Of a stretch of DNA of 64,000 nt, positions 21,006 through 34,926 are shown one piece after another. Below the pieces are notes generated by a model that did no database searches, was not told the origin of the DNA, and was given only the letters and a program-made list of their open reading frames with translations. Where the stretch lies: the NCBI GenBank assembly GCA_947179155.2, contig OX359282.1:2247001-2311000 (forward strand), read 5' to 3'. Numbering within the stretch: the first letter of the stretch is position 1; every line of letters starts with the position of its first letter. The translations under genes were made by a program, and so were the position numbers. The DNA is from Hedera helix. Taxonomy: Eukaryota > Streptophyta > Magnoliopsida > Apiales > Araliaceae.

Positions 21006-23410
21006 TGTAATAACCCGAATATTTAACAATATCTCTTTTAATAAATATATGGAGGAGATTAATAAAGGTTAGAGATTGATAACCTAGTTGTAGATATTAG
21101 AATGGGGTAAAAGACTGGATTAGATTAAATTTTTATTTGTTTAATCTATGAGCTAGCAAGAACCAATAAGGTTCAATATGTGTGATAGGGACTTTTAGGA
21201 ATAAGGTCCTATGATGTATAAGAAGATAATACAATTTCATTAGGAAATATTTCTAAAAGAAGAAATATGCCGAGAAATCGTTACGTAAGTTCATTGATAA
21301 AAATGTTCAGTTAATTTTGAACATCGCATGTGATTATAAATCAAGTAAACTAATTAATATAATTAGTCATTAATAAAACTTGCGTAGGACATTTAATATA
21401 TTATTTAATAAGTCCAAAATATTTGGATAATTAGTGTACTAACCTAGAGATATTTAATATCAAGAAATTGATAAGTGAGGAAATTAATTAATTATTCAAT
21501 TAAATTTGAATAAAGTTTTGGTAACAAAATGGGTAAATTAACTAATGTGATTATTAATTAATGTGAAGTGGGAATAATATTTAAAGTTCCAAATTAAATG
21601 AATAATTAATGGACTAGTCTATCTGCTTATTTGACAAGTTCAATTAACTATTTAATTAAGGATTTGAGGGTTTACTGTGTGTGATTAAATTAATTAGTCT
21701 AATAAACTAATTAATGAGAGTTTAATTGGATGTCCAATAACTTAATTGGTCAAGTCCAACATGTTGGTAGAATTACTAGTCCAATTAAATTAAATTATGT
21801 GTTTAAATGATTTAATTTAAAGTCAATTATTTGACTACCTGCTAGAAACTTGCAAATGGACAAATTAACAATTAAAAATTAAATCAAAAATGCTAGATTC
21901 GGGAGGAGATTTAGAGGAAGTGACCGGTTATGTCATAGCTAAGGAAGCTAGGATTGATTTGTTGTCCAAAAATATACAAGCAATCCCTTAAATTATGGAC
22001 CAAGTTTGACTTTGTGAATTGCTAGCCAAAAATGATATATACATGTATTGTATCTATCATTTTCTACCTCTATAGATATGAGTCATTGCTAATGTGTTGG
22101 GGGTTGGGATGATTGCAAGCTCTCTTCACAAATTGGTTGAGTGCGTTGAGTGAGTCGGAAATGAGTTCCACTACTACCTTTAGTAGTGAGTTAGCGAGTT
22201 AAGGTGAGTTCATCCACCGAGTCAACCGAGTTAGGCCGAGTCGAGCGAGTCGAGCTTATTTTTTGAACGAGATAGGCCTGGGATGTTCATAAGCTACTCG
22301 GGTAGAGAAGGAAGCAAGCACACAAAAACCCAAAAGGTTAGAAAACCCTAAAAGCCCTAGTTATGCTTGTTCTGTGATTAAAATTTTAAATAAATGGCAA
22401 AAATACCATCTTTATGTTCTTTAAGTCTAGATCCATGCTAGATATGTTAACCAAGTGTTTCATGGATTTTTGGTATGGATCCATAAGCATTTATGTGAAA
22501 AAAGTTGGCCAAAATATGTAAAATCATGTTTTCCGGAAAGTTAGAAATTGAGCAGTACATTGCTGGAATTACTGTTCACGATCGGAAAATTGGATTCTCA
22601 ATCCATCAATTTTGTTGGGTAGATCTTGAAGTTATGTAAATTCTGAAACTTGAATGACTAAAATCCGAGTTAAAATGAATTAGTTATGATTTTTCTAGCA
22701 AAACACTCCACTGTTGGAAGTTTTGCGTGAACAGTCCGGTTCCAGGTTGTTTTCAAAGGTCAAATCGTGTCCGAAAAATTAATTCGATAATGGAAAATTG
22801 TAGTTCGGGAAGTCATGATTCCAACAATATAAAGTAGAGCACCATCCAAGTATAAACCTCCTAGACCCAAGCATCCATGACCTCCATCAATGGTTTCAAG
22901 CTTACTCTTCTAGCTTCTTCATTGTATATTCCAAAAATTGAAGGTTTTGGGATGGAAAATCCAAGGTTTGGCAACCTCCCATGGAAGAAGATCATAACCC
23001 CTCTTCTTCTCTCAAACCCTAGCCTCTCTCTCTCAGCCCCCAAATGAATTAAGGAAATGAAAGATATGATATTATGGCTGAAAAATTGAACTAAAAAGCT
23101 GATCTACTGACCTGTTATAGTGCACCGACGCGGCGGTAGCAAGGCATCGCTATGACACAGAACCCTGTTGTTTCTGAGTTTTTGTACTAGCGTCGTGGCG
23201 CTCATTTTAACGACTGCGGCGGTGGCCCTTTTTGTAGAATTACCAAAATGCCATCTAACTATAATTTTCCTACAAAATAAAAATAAATTTAAAACATATA
23301 ATTACTATAAATAACCTAAAACATAATTAAAACTAATATTAACAACATTTATAGGAATAATAATAATAATACTAATAATAAAAAATACACATAACTTAAT
23401 ATAAAACACT
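21006..23410 (+). mobile_element. LTR-type element TGTAATAACCCG..., unit B
   Basis: The left terminus TGTAATAACCCGAATATT abuts U2 3'-flank sequence. The sequence from 21990 equals the left edge of the window. Its right end is cut by the deletion that also removed the 99-bp tandem repeat and hAT-like region, because 23410 joins directly to sequence equivalent to about 2330 in unit A. A 34-bp segment near 22594-22627 is absent from unit A. No gag, protease, reverse transcriptase or integrase sequence is visible. Confidence 0.6.
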
Positions 23411-23862
23411 TAAAAAAATATCTAAAATTTTAATTTTAATTAATGTATTATTGATATTGTAAAGTGTAAAATATCTAAAATTTATCATGAAATATGAAAA
23501 TTATGTACTACAAGAACAACATTATAGTTATTAGTTTATTATAAATATTTTATTTTCAAAACTTATGTGCGAGAAAAAGAGTGGATGATAAATTAGTATT
23601 ATCTTTCATTGAAAATGCGGTTAGTTTGATAATTTCTCTAGGAATTTTTAGTTTTACCAATTTTTTTACAAACTTAAATAAAATTAAAATAACTATTTTT
23701 TCATAATCATAACTAAATATATATGCACTTCATTCAAATGTTTAGGTTAATAATTGATCGAGGGAACCTGTAATATATAATGCAATGAATTATTATTTGA
23801 TAAATTAATAACTACAACTATTTTCTTAAATTTCTAATTAAATATTTATTTTTTTAATAATA

Positions 23863-24119
23863 CTCTCTCCATTCCATACTATTTGGTTATTGTTGACTTT
23901 TTAAAGTCAGCCTAAGTGATTTTTACACTCACAATTGACATAGATATTTTAATTTTAATCAATACAATGATGAATATTGTAAATTATAAAAAAAGTATTA
24001 CTCATTGTAAGTTTTATTGTTTTATAATTTTTAATTAGACATTTTAATTTTGAGTTTGAAAATATCACGTAATGACTTTCAAAAGTCATTAATGATAATA
24101 TAATTTAGAACTAAGGGAG
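23863..24119. mobile_element. Stowaway-like MITE, unit B
   Basis: Same 257-bp length and TA flanks as the unit A copy at 2776. The two appear identical by eye over most of their length. Confidence 0.8.
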
Positions 24120-24693
24120 TATAGTAAATTATTATCCATGTCGCTCGTTGTTCGCACAGGGTTGGTGAGCTTGTTCATTATTAGTTTCTGTTGTTAATCT
24201 TTATATGTATCTGCAGTCAAGGAAAGTGATAATAAAAAAAGCCGAGATAGCTAAACTATTTTACTAGCTCATCATGCACTTACTTACTTGAATTTGTTTG
24301 GCAGAACATGCACAAGCTCGATCCTAAAAAACTCCCCTTCCTTTCTTACTTAATGTGCTTGTTATTCCTTCGTATTTTTCCCGACTAGTGTGTTCAGATT
24401 CTTAAAAATACCGTTTTTATTTTGTCTTATATCATAGACTTTTACTTTGATCACAATTCAATTTTGTCATGTCACATAAATATTTAAAAATCACATGGAC
24501 AATGATGAATAGTATATAAGCCTATTATGAAAAAGTATCAGCAGGTAGACTTTTGTTTTCTAATAAGACAGGTGGCATGATTTATGATAGTCTTTTCACT
24601 GAAGGGACAATAGGACAAAATCAACTAGAAAAGATGCAAATTCTCCCCCCATAAACTATGTAGTTAGTTTTTATTTGGGGTACACATTTATAT

Positions 24694-26150
24694 TGTGTTT
24701 GCAAGTTTTTATTTCAGGGGAGGGGAGGGGAGGGGAGGGGAAAATAATTAAAATCCCTTCAAATAGCATGTTTGTGAGTTTTTGTAGGGAATGAGGGAAG
24801 AGATTTAGAGGTAAAATTGATTTAATTTTTGGCTAAAAAATTTTCCCTCAAAAGTGGGAGGATTTGGAAGGATGGGAAAGTGAGATATTTTACATTACCA
24901 AAAACAACCTTGTAAAATAAATAATATGACAATTTTACCCTTCACTAGCATAACTCTCAATTATTATAAACACATTATGTAAGGGAAATTCGTCAATTAC
25001 AGGGAATTATACTCTGCCCTAGTTAATGCACCAATGTCAATCCTTAATTACATAACCAATGCCAATCAGTAATAAATTAATTACAAACACAGTATATAAA
25101 CACAACATATTTCTCTTATACACACAGTATATAAACACAATATATATTGTGTATCCTATATTTATATAATAATATATAAACACAGTACATATTGTTTTTT
25201 ATATTATTTATATAAATAATAAATAAATGTAGTATATTATTTATATGAATACAATATACAGTATACATTATATAAATATATTATTATATAATGTATTTAT
25301 ATAAATATAGTATATACTGTATATAAATACATTATATTTAATTTATATACTGTGTTTATAAGAATTTCCGTTTTAAACACAGTATATAAGGGAATTCGTC
25401 AATTAGCTGGGGAAATTCTTAATTACATTACCAATGCCAATTGGTAATAACTTAATTGGTGCCTCAAATGGGATAATAAATATATATTGCTAATTATTTT
25501 AGTTGTAAAAAAAAGTTTCATTGTCACCATTTTAAGTTATTTTATTAAATGTTAAATTTTATAATTAAATTTGATATCAATTCATTTGATTTTAGTCACT
25601 ACAATTATAAATAACATAAATTATCTTAAAAATAATATTAAATACGGATAATTTAAATTATCTTAGAAACAATACATTAATGAACTATAATAGTTAATTT
25701 ATAAATATCTCAATATGAATTAAAAATTTATTATTATCAAAATATAAATAGATTTTAATTTTACAAATTAACTTCAAAACATCAAAATCAAAACAACCTA
25801 ACAAAGTAGTAAGAATAATTAGTAACATACCATCTATTAATTAATAATTATGTGAAAAATTAATTACTGTTGGAGGGAATTAATGTAGGTGAAGAAGCTA
25901 TCAACCATACTTTTTGTGATTTTCATTGAATGCCCATATTAAAATATGTAAGAGTAATATAGTAATAGTGTAGTTTAAAAATAAGAATTTTGTCCTTTCC
26001 TTTCCTACTTCTAAACAGAAAATTTAATTAAAATCTCATCTCATCCATTCATTTCTAAAACTCACAAACACGACAAAAGAAAACGATAATCCATCCCTTC
26101 CACTTCTGTACTTTCCTTTCCCATCTCATCCCTCCAAACTCACAAACACA
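24694..26150. mobile_element. 1.46-kb non-autonomous DNA element, unit B
   Basis: Copy of the element at 3607-5063, the same length, with only scattered substitutions. The right terminus (AAACTCACAAACACA) matches the left one better than in unit A, where the equivalent reads ACTCAGAAACACA, so A carries the derived base. Confidence 0.5.
24717..24741 (+). repeat. (GGGGA)n tract, unit B
   Basis: Five GGGGA units as in unit A, in the left subterminal region of the DNA element. Confidence 0.9.
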
Positions 26151-27775
26151 GTATAAGGATATTAAGTCATTTATCCTTTTGAAATATCCCAAAAGAAAAT
26201 TTACTCCATTTAATAAAAAAATGTTTGTGGAGGAAAATATTTTTATAAGTGAGACTCTTTTTGTGGGGAAAAAGGATTACATAAATAAGCATATCAAATT
26301 ATCTTTTTGAAAGTCAATTTGAGATTTTATATTCCCTCAAATCACAAAATGACAGCAACGAAAGATGGTTAGATTGTAACGCTTTAACACAAACGTGATA
26401 TGAAGGTTTTTGTACCAACACGAACGAAAGTAAACCCTTGAATCAATAAGAAAAATAATAAACTCATAAATAGAACAAGAGATAATAATCTAAATTAATT
26501 AATAAAACGTTATTGCTCACAAGTCTTAATAAGCATATTTATAGTTCTAAGCTACTTTCCAACATCAATCAGGATAAGAAAAATTAAAATAACGAAAATT
26601 AAAAAACAATCCAAGTTTGACTGGCGAGAAGATTACTTCAAATATTTTTTCGGGATATGCGTCATGGCCAAAGTCGAGGAGTCTTGTAGGGCTAGTTGTT
26701 AGTTTCGATTTGATATTTTATGGGCCCCTTGCTTCTTTTTGAATAAAAAGTTAAGCTACTTTAAAAACATACCGACTCGAAAAGCTATTCCAAGTCTGAA
26801 TTGAACTCTTCAGTCTCCTTTGCTAATTTATGAATTTTAAGGATATAATTTTCTCCTATTTTGATCCCTAAATTAATTAGTGGTACTGGCATGGTAGCAT
26901 AATTGTAATACTAACTTTGAGGATATTGTATCATTTTATAATATTGTTAAGAAAAACATACCTATTTTTGTGGATTAAATTTTTATTATTTCTTTTTATT
27001 TTTTTGAATGTAACTCATCTTTGGAGCGGAAAAAATATTTTGAAACAAAGGGAGAATTATAAATTTATAAAACGACCCTCATTTTTCTTCAATTTTCTCT
27101 CTCTACCTTCCACATGTTTCTCTTTTTGTATTAAAATTTTTCACTCTCCCTCCCATGTATCACAAATGACACCAAGATGGTTTTAATTCATAGCCAAGGT
27201 ATGGTTTGATATTGGTATATGCAAAATAAAAAATTATAATTTGCATAAAAAAATGTTAACAAGTTCAAGAAATTACCATATGATTTATATAATGTTATAT
27301 GCATTGAATGACAAGGCGCAGTACTAGTAAGTGCGATTTATGAAAGTTTTTACAAATTACAGATTTAAGAGAACAATGGAGGAAAGAGTTTTCAGTTTAG
27401 TTTAAAGAACATTAGTTGTATTTTGATTATGAAAGTCTCATGTTTGATGTCAGTTTTTTGTTTACGAATATATGATTCAGATGTAATTAAGCAAGATCTA
27501 GACTTTATTTATTTATGTATTATTCTTCTTTGTTTTGTTTGTAATTTTTTTCAGGAAATAATTAATATTTTTTTTTTCTATTTTGCTAAAAAAAAATGCA
27601 TTCAACGAGAACTTTGTATTTATGTCAGGGAGTTGACTTGCACAAATTAATGAAAAAATTGGCGAGAAAAACTGAAAATTTTACGTAGTATTTTTGATCG
27701 AAAAATCAATTTAATTTATTTTGTACCATTTGCTAAATGACTCATGTTATGATATTTTACATCATAGGTATTCCC
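26151..27775. other. Non-coding AT-rich stretch, unit B
   Basis: No gene was recognised. It aligns throughout with 5064-6679. The 26917-27186 frame repeats the 5830-6099 frame with one change, which reflects the duplication and not selection. Confidence 0.6.
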
Positions 27776-30062
27776 GTTCCGTCATCTAACTAATGTCCTT
27801 CAAGTAGTATCATGACTTTAAAATACACAAAGCCATTTTACTAAGTCATTCTTCCATACATGGCAGTGGTTTTGATGTATGTACATTATTTTTAATACTA
27901 TTCATTGGATTACCTTTAAGGTAATCTTGACCATTCATTATATATTAAAATATTAATAAAATTTGTACTTTTTGATAACCTTGGACTTGTTAAACCAGTC
28001 AAGTTACATATTTTGTCAAAAACATATAATACTACTTAAATTTATCTCAAAACATATAATACTACTTAAACAAGTAACCACGTTATTTTAATAGTTGTGG
28101 ATCAAATTGTGCCACATCCTTTATCAGAAATCAAGACATTAAGGAGACGTGGACCAAATTGAGCCACATATTATTTTTTTCTTTCTTCCTTTTTCAAAAG
28201 TCAATTATTTAAATTTTATAATTTTATATTTTTGAATAAATAAAACTTTTACTTAGTAATTCGTGTATTTAAAAGAGATAATTTTTCTTATTTCTTAGTA
28301 ATTTTTATATATGTTTTATATAATGACTCAAAATAATCATATATGATGAATCTAACATAGTAATTATTAATTTTATGATTAATAAAATAAAACAAATTTT
28401 GTGAATTTAAATATATAATCTTCTAATTAATAAGTCCTGCATTTAGAATATAGATAAAAAAAAAATCATAGTAAGTTATATATGATAGTTATATTTATTT
28501 TTAATTACTAACTATAAATAATTTTATAATATCAATTAAAACATTAAATAAATTTATAATTTTGAATATATAAATTTAAGAATTCCTAATTCATAAATTT
28601 ATATAAATTTATAATTATAATGATGATTCGTTAATTAATTAGGAAATTAAAAGATATTAAAACAATCTTAACCCCAAATGTTAACAATATCAAATACGAA
28701 ACCTTATTCATCACCTAAACATATTCACTCCACATTAAGTGTACAATTCAAACTAAAAGATTCAAAACACTTTGTAATCTATTTAAGGCGAATTTAATTA
28801 TTCGCCTTAGATCATTTATTAATACCCCAAAGCATAAAAATAAAAAGCAAAAGTTAAGAAATCCTAAAACCCCAATACGATAAATTATTCTTAAGACCTC
28901 AGTCCATTGTATCGCTCATATTAATCTGATTTTATAATTATTTTTTAAATTATTTTTTTTATTACAGAAACTAGACTTCGAATACTCCAATTTAACCTTA
29001 AGAATCCCTCAAATCAAATTAAAATCATTAAGTTATCCATTTTAACATATTAGAAATTGCTACTGAAAATTCTGCTACAAAAATTTCAGATCTGCCTTTC
29101 CTTAAAATTCATAATAAACAAAATAGTTAGATTTAATGGTACAAATTGGTAATAAATATTCTCAGCTTATGTAAGTATAACATATCCAAATTTACAACGA
29201 TCCAAGATTAGGAGATATAACCCATACAATAGACCTTAAATATATAAAAACAGATTTTTAGATTTTAACTTCTACATTCAATCAAATTATATTTATTTAT
29301 ATAAATTCATCTTCTCTTTGTGGTTATCATGATATCTAATTACACGTCTACATTTTGTTTAAAAATAATCTCTAATTTAAAACCCGCAGAACTAAACTTA
29401 AAATCAAAATATAAAATAATATTTATCTTCCTTGTTCGTCTTTTCTCAACACACAAAAATAAAGAATCTGACTTTCGGATCTTTTAGAGTCCTCAAAATG
29501 CCTTAACATCTTCACGGAAATTGTAGCTCATGAAAAAATATACGAAACATGCTCGAAATCCCAAATCATTCGGGGTTAATACGATTGAGTTACGAATTTT
29601 CAAAATTAGAGATGAAAATAGTGACAGTTTCAATTAACATCTTTTTCTCTCTAAAATAAAGAGAACGAAAATTGAAGAAACAGGCTTTGGATTCACTCAA
29701 TTCTGAATTAGATGAATTAATTATGATTTTTCTGAGTAGCTGTAGAATATATAAAGTATCTACTTAGGAATTCAACTAATCAAGTTTAAATAGGATTGGG
29801 GTTATATCTAACACTCTTTAAATAAAGTTTGAATACAATTAAGTTATATCTAACAATCTTTAAATATAATGAGAAAACACTATATGACTTACTAAAACCT
29901 AATGGACTCCTTAATTTCAATTTATTAATTATCTACAAAAAAATAAAAATAATTAACTTTCCAAAAGAAATAAATTATTAACTTACCTCTTTAATTTACT
30001 TGTGCTTTTAAGAAAATTAAACTAATATTTAATAATTTTTAATAAAAATCTGGGTTATTACA
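27776..30062. mobile_element. LTR-like remnant ending GGGTTATTACA, unit B
   Basis: Copy of 6680-8944. It has small differences, including an extra ATGAATCTAACATAGTAATT segment near 28346 that unit A lacks and unit C shares in similar form (62193), so A lost it. Confidence 0.35.
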
Positions 30063-31369
30063 TTGTGAGCATCATTGAGGTTAGTATCAAATCGAAATCT
30101 AGGTTTCTCCAAACAGTGGCAGCACTTGTATGAGAATGAAAGAGAACTAGATTGCTACTATTACAGTCAAAATCTGAGTAACTGGCTCCTAGAGAGAGAA
30201 AAACAAGTACCTTGAGATTCACCAAGAACAGATCTTCTGCAGATCAGCAAACATTTTTCTTCATCTTCAAATTGGCTTTTTCCTTGGTTTTATATTTTCA
30301 GGCTTTGTTTTGTGTCTTGTTTCATTTTGGTCACTCATTTTTTTATATTCTTGGGGTCAAAAACATCACCATACATTATTACTCGCTCCGTCCCTCTTTA
30401 TATGCCTATGTTATATACTCTTGGTGAATATAGCAGCATCCTATTAGGTAATACTATCCCTGTTTTAAATTATAAGATTATTATTGACTTTAGAAATTGA
30501 GATGATATATAAAAAATTATGAAATAATAAAATCTTATAATGAGCAGTAATTTTTAGATAGTTTATAATTTTTATCTTTTGTTTGACTAAAATTAATGAA
30601 AGACATGTCAATTTTGAGTTAAAAAATGTATTAATTATCATTTCCTAAAAATATTAATTATCATTTCCTAAACAGCTCTTTTTTCCCTTCATGTATATTT
30701 TCTTGATAAAAAAGCTCTTTTTCCCCTTTATAAATTTTGGTTTCTTTTAATGTGAGGCTTATTTTCTCATATAAATTTATTATTTAATAGCTCTCCGTTA
30801 TTGTGAATCTGTCTTGATTAGGAGTATGGCTAACAATGGTGTTGAGTAAGACAAATTCCTGTTGTGTTAGATCATAGATATTACATTGAAAAAATCAACA
30901 TTAGCATGATCAATTTAATTAGTCAAAATTCTTAACAATAACATTATCTTATTTATTAGTCGTATGAAACACGCGTTTACTCTTTTAACCATTTAGTTCA
31001 CTAATTTAAATTTTAAACAAAAAGGTAGTTCATTAATTTAAATTTTTAAACAAAAAGGCGAAAGGTTTTTGAAAGAAAATTGATTAAGAAATTCTCCCCA
31101 AGAGATGGTTCATTAGGTTGTTGCTTTATCAATTGGCAGGTTGTTGTTTAATTATGAAAGGACATAACCTTATCTCACTATATATATTCACAAGATAATG
31201 TAACATAAATTTGCTAACCCATTTTTTATTCAGAAAGATAGACTGGTGGGCTTGCTGCTTGATGTGGTGGGACTGACGACTGGGAACATTTTACCGTATT
31301 TTAAAAAGGCTGTTGGTGCTAAAGCCTGGCGGCTCGCCTGCGGAGGCATAAATTATTTTAGGAAACTAA
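30063..31369. other. Non-coding stretch, unit B
   Basis: No gene was recognised. It aligns with 8945-10340, with a deletion of about 55 bp near 31060 and another near 31233 relative to unit A. The 31246-31512 frame runs into the foldback element and is not a gene. Confidence 0.5.
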
Positions 31370-31595
31370 TATTTCCGCAGGCTTTTTTGTTATTTCCACA
31401 TGGTTTACCTATAGCGACAGTTTTAAAACCGTCTATAAACCAATGGCGACCCTTTTCATATGTAAAGTGTCGCTATAGATCTATAACGGCGATTTTAACT
31501 TATAAAGTGTAGTCATAGGTATATAGCGATGGTTTTAAAACCGTCGCTAAAAAAGGGGTCCACCTGCGAAAATAACAAAAAACCCTATGGAAATA
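31370..31595. mobile_element. Foldback / CACTA-like inverted-repeat element, unit B
   Basis: Copy of 10341-10566. In this copy the central palindrome flank reads ATAGCGATGG where unit A has ATAGCCACGG, and ATAACGGCGAT where A has ATAGCGACTT. The GCGAC motifs are decaying independently in each unit. Confidence 0.5.
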
Positions 31596-32035
31596 GCAGT
31601 TCCCATTATTTTATGCTCCATCCATCCCATAAAATTTATTAATTTATAATATGTTTAAGTTTAATATTGGTGGCATGTTAAAATTATTTTGTTGTTATAA
31701 CACCCCAATCTTGTATCGTAATATGTGAATTTTTGTTGTTTATACATAGAATTAAATTACTAACAATAGTATTTTCAATTACAACCTTTGGATGATTTTT
31801 TGCTGGACTAAAATAATCTAAGAAAATATTATTGAGAAAGTGTATTAGGTCTTGATATGCTATATTTTGTTTTAGACCCGAAATTTGACCCAAGTATTTA
31901 TACATTGTATTAGAGTCGACCCCCAAAAGCTTGGGTCAGGTTATCTTATCGGGTTGCTAATATTATCCAACAATGACTAGTGTGTAATTCTGATGATGAT
32001 GTCAAAAATTTAAGTGGCGAGTTTGTAATAACTTA

Positions 32036-32076
32036 GTCCCACATCTAAATATGTGAAAATAATTTGTTTATATATG
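32036..32076 (+). promoter_or_regulatory. snRNA-type USE plus TATA box, unit B
   Basis: GTCCCACATCT and TTTATATATG with the same 20-bp spacing as in unit A. A deletion of about 23 bp shortly downstream (after 32101) changes the distance to the U2 5' fragment at 32170. Confidence 0.35.
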
Positions 32077-32169
32077 AGACATTGAATTACTAACAATAAG
32101 ATTCCTTGGTACGTTATGATTTGATTCGGACTCAGGAGATGACAAGCAAAACCTGTGTTGAAATCAAGC

Positions 32170-32200
32170 ATACCTTTCTCGGTTTGACTAAAGATCAAAC
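32170..32200 (+). pseudogene. U2 snRNA 5'-end fragment, unit B
   Basis: Identical to the unit A fragment at 11160: ATACCTTTCTCGG followed by CTAAAGATCAA. It is truncated and cannot produce U2. Confidence 0.5.
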
Positions 32201-32280
32201 AAATTATTTATGTTTATATTTTGCAAGGCCAGCTCTCTCAAAAGTTGCTAATGCCATCCCACTTTTGTATTAACTTGAGG

Positions 32281-32472
32281 TCATTCTCGACGGACATGTC
32301 CATTGACTCAAGTGTTGTCGCCCCGTGTTTCCGTCAACCGCCGTCGTTATTGAATCAAAGCCGACAGACTCATTAGTGATGGACAGGTGATGGACTGTCC
32401 GTCACCTATTATTAAAAATGTCATAGGCGATGGACAGTTCATTGCCAATTACATATAGTCCGTCGAGAATGA
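32281..32472. mobile_element. 192-bp MITE with 15-bp terminal inverted repeats, unit B
   Basis: Copy of 11271-11462 with both 15-bp termini intact (TCATTCTCGACGGAC and its inverse). The inner hairpin has lost pairing at one position (GGTGATGGACTGTCC against GGTGACGGACTATCC in A). Confidence 0.8.
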
Positions 32473-33546
32473 CTATTTTTCTTAAAAAGTATATTTTTCA
32501 AAATTATTAAAATCCCCCTTGTTTTTTTTAATAAACCAATACTACCAATTTAACAAATAAACCACTAAATATTAACATCTAAATATACAATATCACACCA
32601 CCAATAAACAAACTCAATCTCATAAATTTATATATAAAAATAATATGAAAACAATACTAATATTCAAAATTAAATGTTTAAATACATAAATATAAAGTCT
32701 TTTTATATGTCATGATTATTCTCTCATTAGACAATTTGTGATGGAAGCTCTGGACAAACCCATGCGAGTCTACCAAGGGTGATGGAACTGTTTTCAATGA
32801 GTGTTGAGCCCCTGCACAACATAACAAAATTGTTAGGAAATTTGTTCACAGTATAGATACATGTTGAGGTTACACAAAAGGTACATGCATACTGAAGAGA
32901 AAAGAATGGCCAACACAAGGATAACATGAGGATCAAGCAATCACCTCAGCATGTTGAAGTATTGGAACTAAGGATGATATCACTGTCATTACTATAGGAG
33001 AAATTTCTTGACGAACCTGAAATAGGAAGTTCAAAACATGGTGAAAACACTTCAATCTGCGAAGTAGTAACCATTATCAGATTTTAGCAGGGGGAAGAAG
33101 TGAACTGATAATGAGCATGCATTCACTCCTACATAACTTGGAATCAATGTAACTTCATAGGAGTTAGCAATCAATACTCAATCAGGAATGATCATCTTAA
33201 ATGATTATCTTAGCATGAAAAAACTTACTTACTTGAATAGAACCTCATACGTTTTTGTGGCACAACGCCAAATACAAATAGGATATAGATTACGAATCTG
33301 TAATTTAGTATTGGAAACATCAGTTACCCATACATAAAACAAAGAATTTGAAATCCACAAATATTCTACATAATGTTAGAATGAACAGAAAATGCAAGAG
33401 TGCATGCCACATAATTTTTTTGGCAAATTCAAATGCATTTGCATCAAAACATAACTGCATGTATGGGTCATGCACTGGCATGCCTACTCATTTTAAAACG
33501 GATATCCAAGTACATAAAGCACACCTTCCACACAGTGTATTGACAT

Positions 33547-34926
33547 AAACTTGTAGTGCTTAAATTTAATTAGCAATTTATACGCAAGTGTACGCAATCA
33601 ACAAATAATACAGTGATAAAATAGAGTGTCGAACCCACAGGGAATTAAAATAATTATTAACCAATTATTAAATTTATATCGCCTTGATCTTATTTAAACA
33701 AATGATTTAAAGTTTGTGAAATAGAACTAATTAAAATTAATAAAGAAATTACTTATTAATAAAATACTAGGGGTGGCAGAATCATATATCTAATATCATC
33801 TTCTCAATTTTCATGCCCAAAAACTCTACTTTTTATCTCACACTAATTTGGTCTCTCGACTCTATTAGATGCAGAAAATAAAATCAGTTAAGCCCAATTA
33901 AGTTTTAAATCAAATTGTTAATTCTTTTACAGCCAAACAAATGTATAAAATCAAAACACTCACTATATCCATCAAAACACAATTTATATCCGCTTTTAAC
34001 AAATCATAAACTGAATCCAACAAATCATAATGAGAATCCACTTTTATATTTGAGCAATAAAAATAGGCATTCAATAAAAAGAATTATTATTTACGTTAAA
34101 GTACTAAATCTGTAAAATTGATTGGCATGGATTTGTGCAATGGAATCAATTAAATATAATCATCCTTAACCCTAGAAATTAATCTAACCTAGCATACTTA
34201 AAATTAAAACACAAAACATAATTAAATAATGTATAAATAAAATAATCCACAAATAATTCAACGTATCAAAATTACAACAATAAAAGAAAAAGAAAAGAAA
34301 TCAAATCTGTATTAATCCGCTGTCACTCGGATCACAATTTTCAATCTCCAAGCTTTCGTCTTCAATTGATGAACCCTTTCGCGTTGAATATTTGCTCCAA
34401 AATAAAATAAAAATCTACTCCTAATATTCTAATCTACTCCTATGTTAGTCTTATATTCGTCTAAAAATTAGTCTCCTATCAACCCCCCAAATAATACCTT
34501 GCGGTCATGTATTTATAAGAGTTACATAATAAAATCCTCAAAAATCCAGAATCATGACTTGGTATCATAAATGGAAAAGGAATTAGAATGCATGCTGCCA
34601 AAGAATTCTGATCACTTTGAAATATAAGACTAAGGAATGGGAGTTGGGACCCACGTTGAAAGAAGCTTGCCAAGCTACTGATTTTAATTAAACTAAACAA
34701 CCGCACATGTATGCTCCGCCCTATTAGCATCTAAGTTTCGGTAATTACTAAACTGCCATTAGCTCAATTTTTCCTATAAAATCAAATAAAAATTATTATA
34801 AATAAATAAAAATAACAAAAACACATAATAAATAATAAAATGCCTAAAATACTAAAAATACTTAAAAACTAACAAATAATTAAGTATAAACATATTCAAT
34901 AAATATGAATAAAATCACACTTATCA
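33547..34926 (-). mobile_element. Solo-LTR-like insertion, 1.38 kb
   Basis: Unit A at about 12511 is the empty site. ACAT flanks the insertion on both sides (33543-33546 and 34927-34930). On the minus strand it reads from TGATAAGTGTG to CTACA, then AGTTT. The right-hand part of the minus-strand sequence includes CCCTGTGGGTTCGACAC and GCGTACACTTGCG, a conserved 3' LTR segment seen in many plant Ty3/gypsy elements just before the primer-binding site. The five extra bases AGTTT would then be the start of the internal region. A relative is at 59741-61024. No coding sequence is present. Confidence 0.7.
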
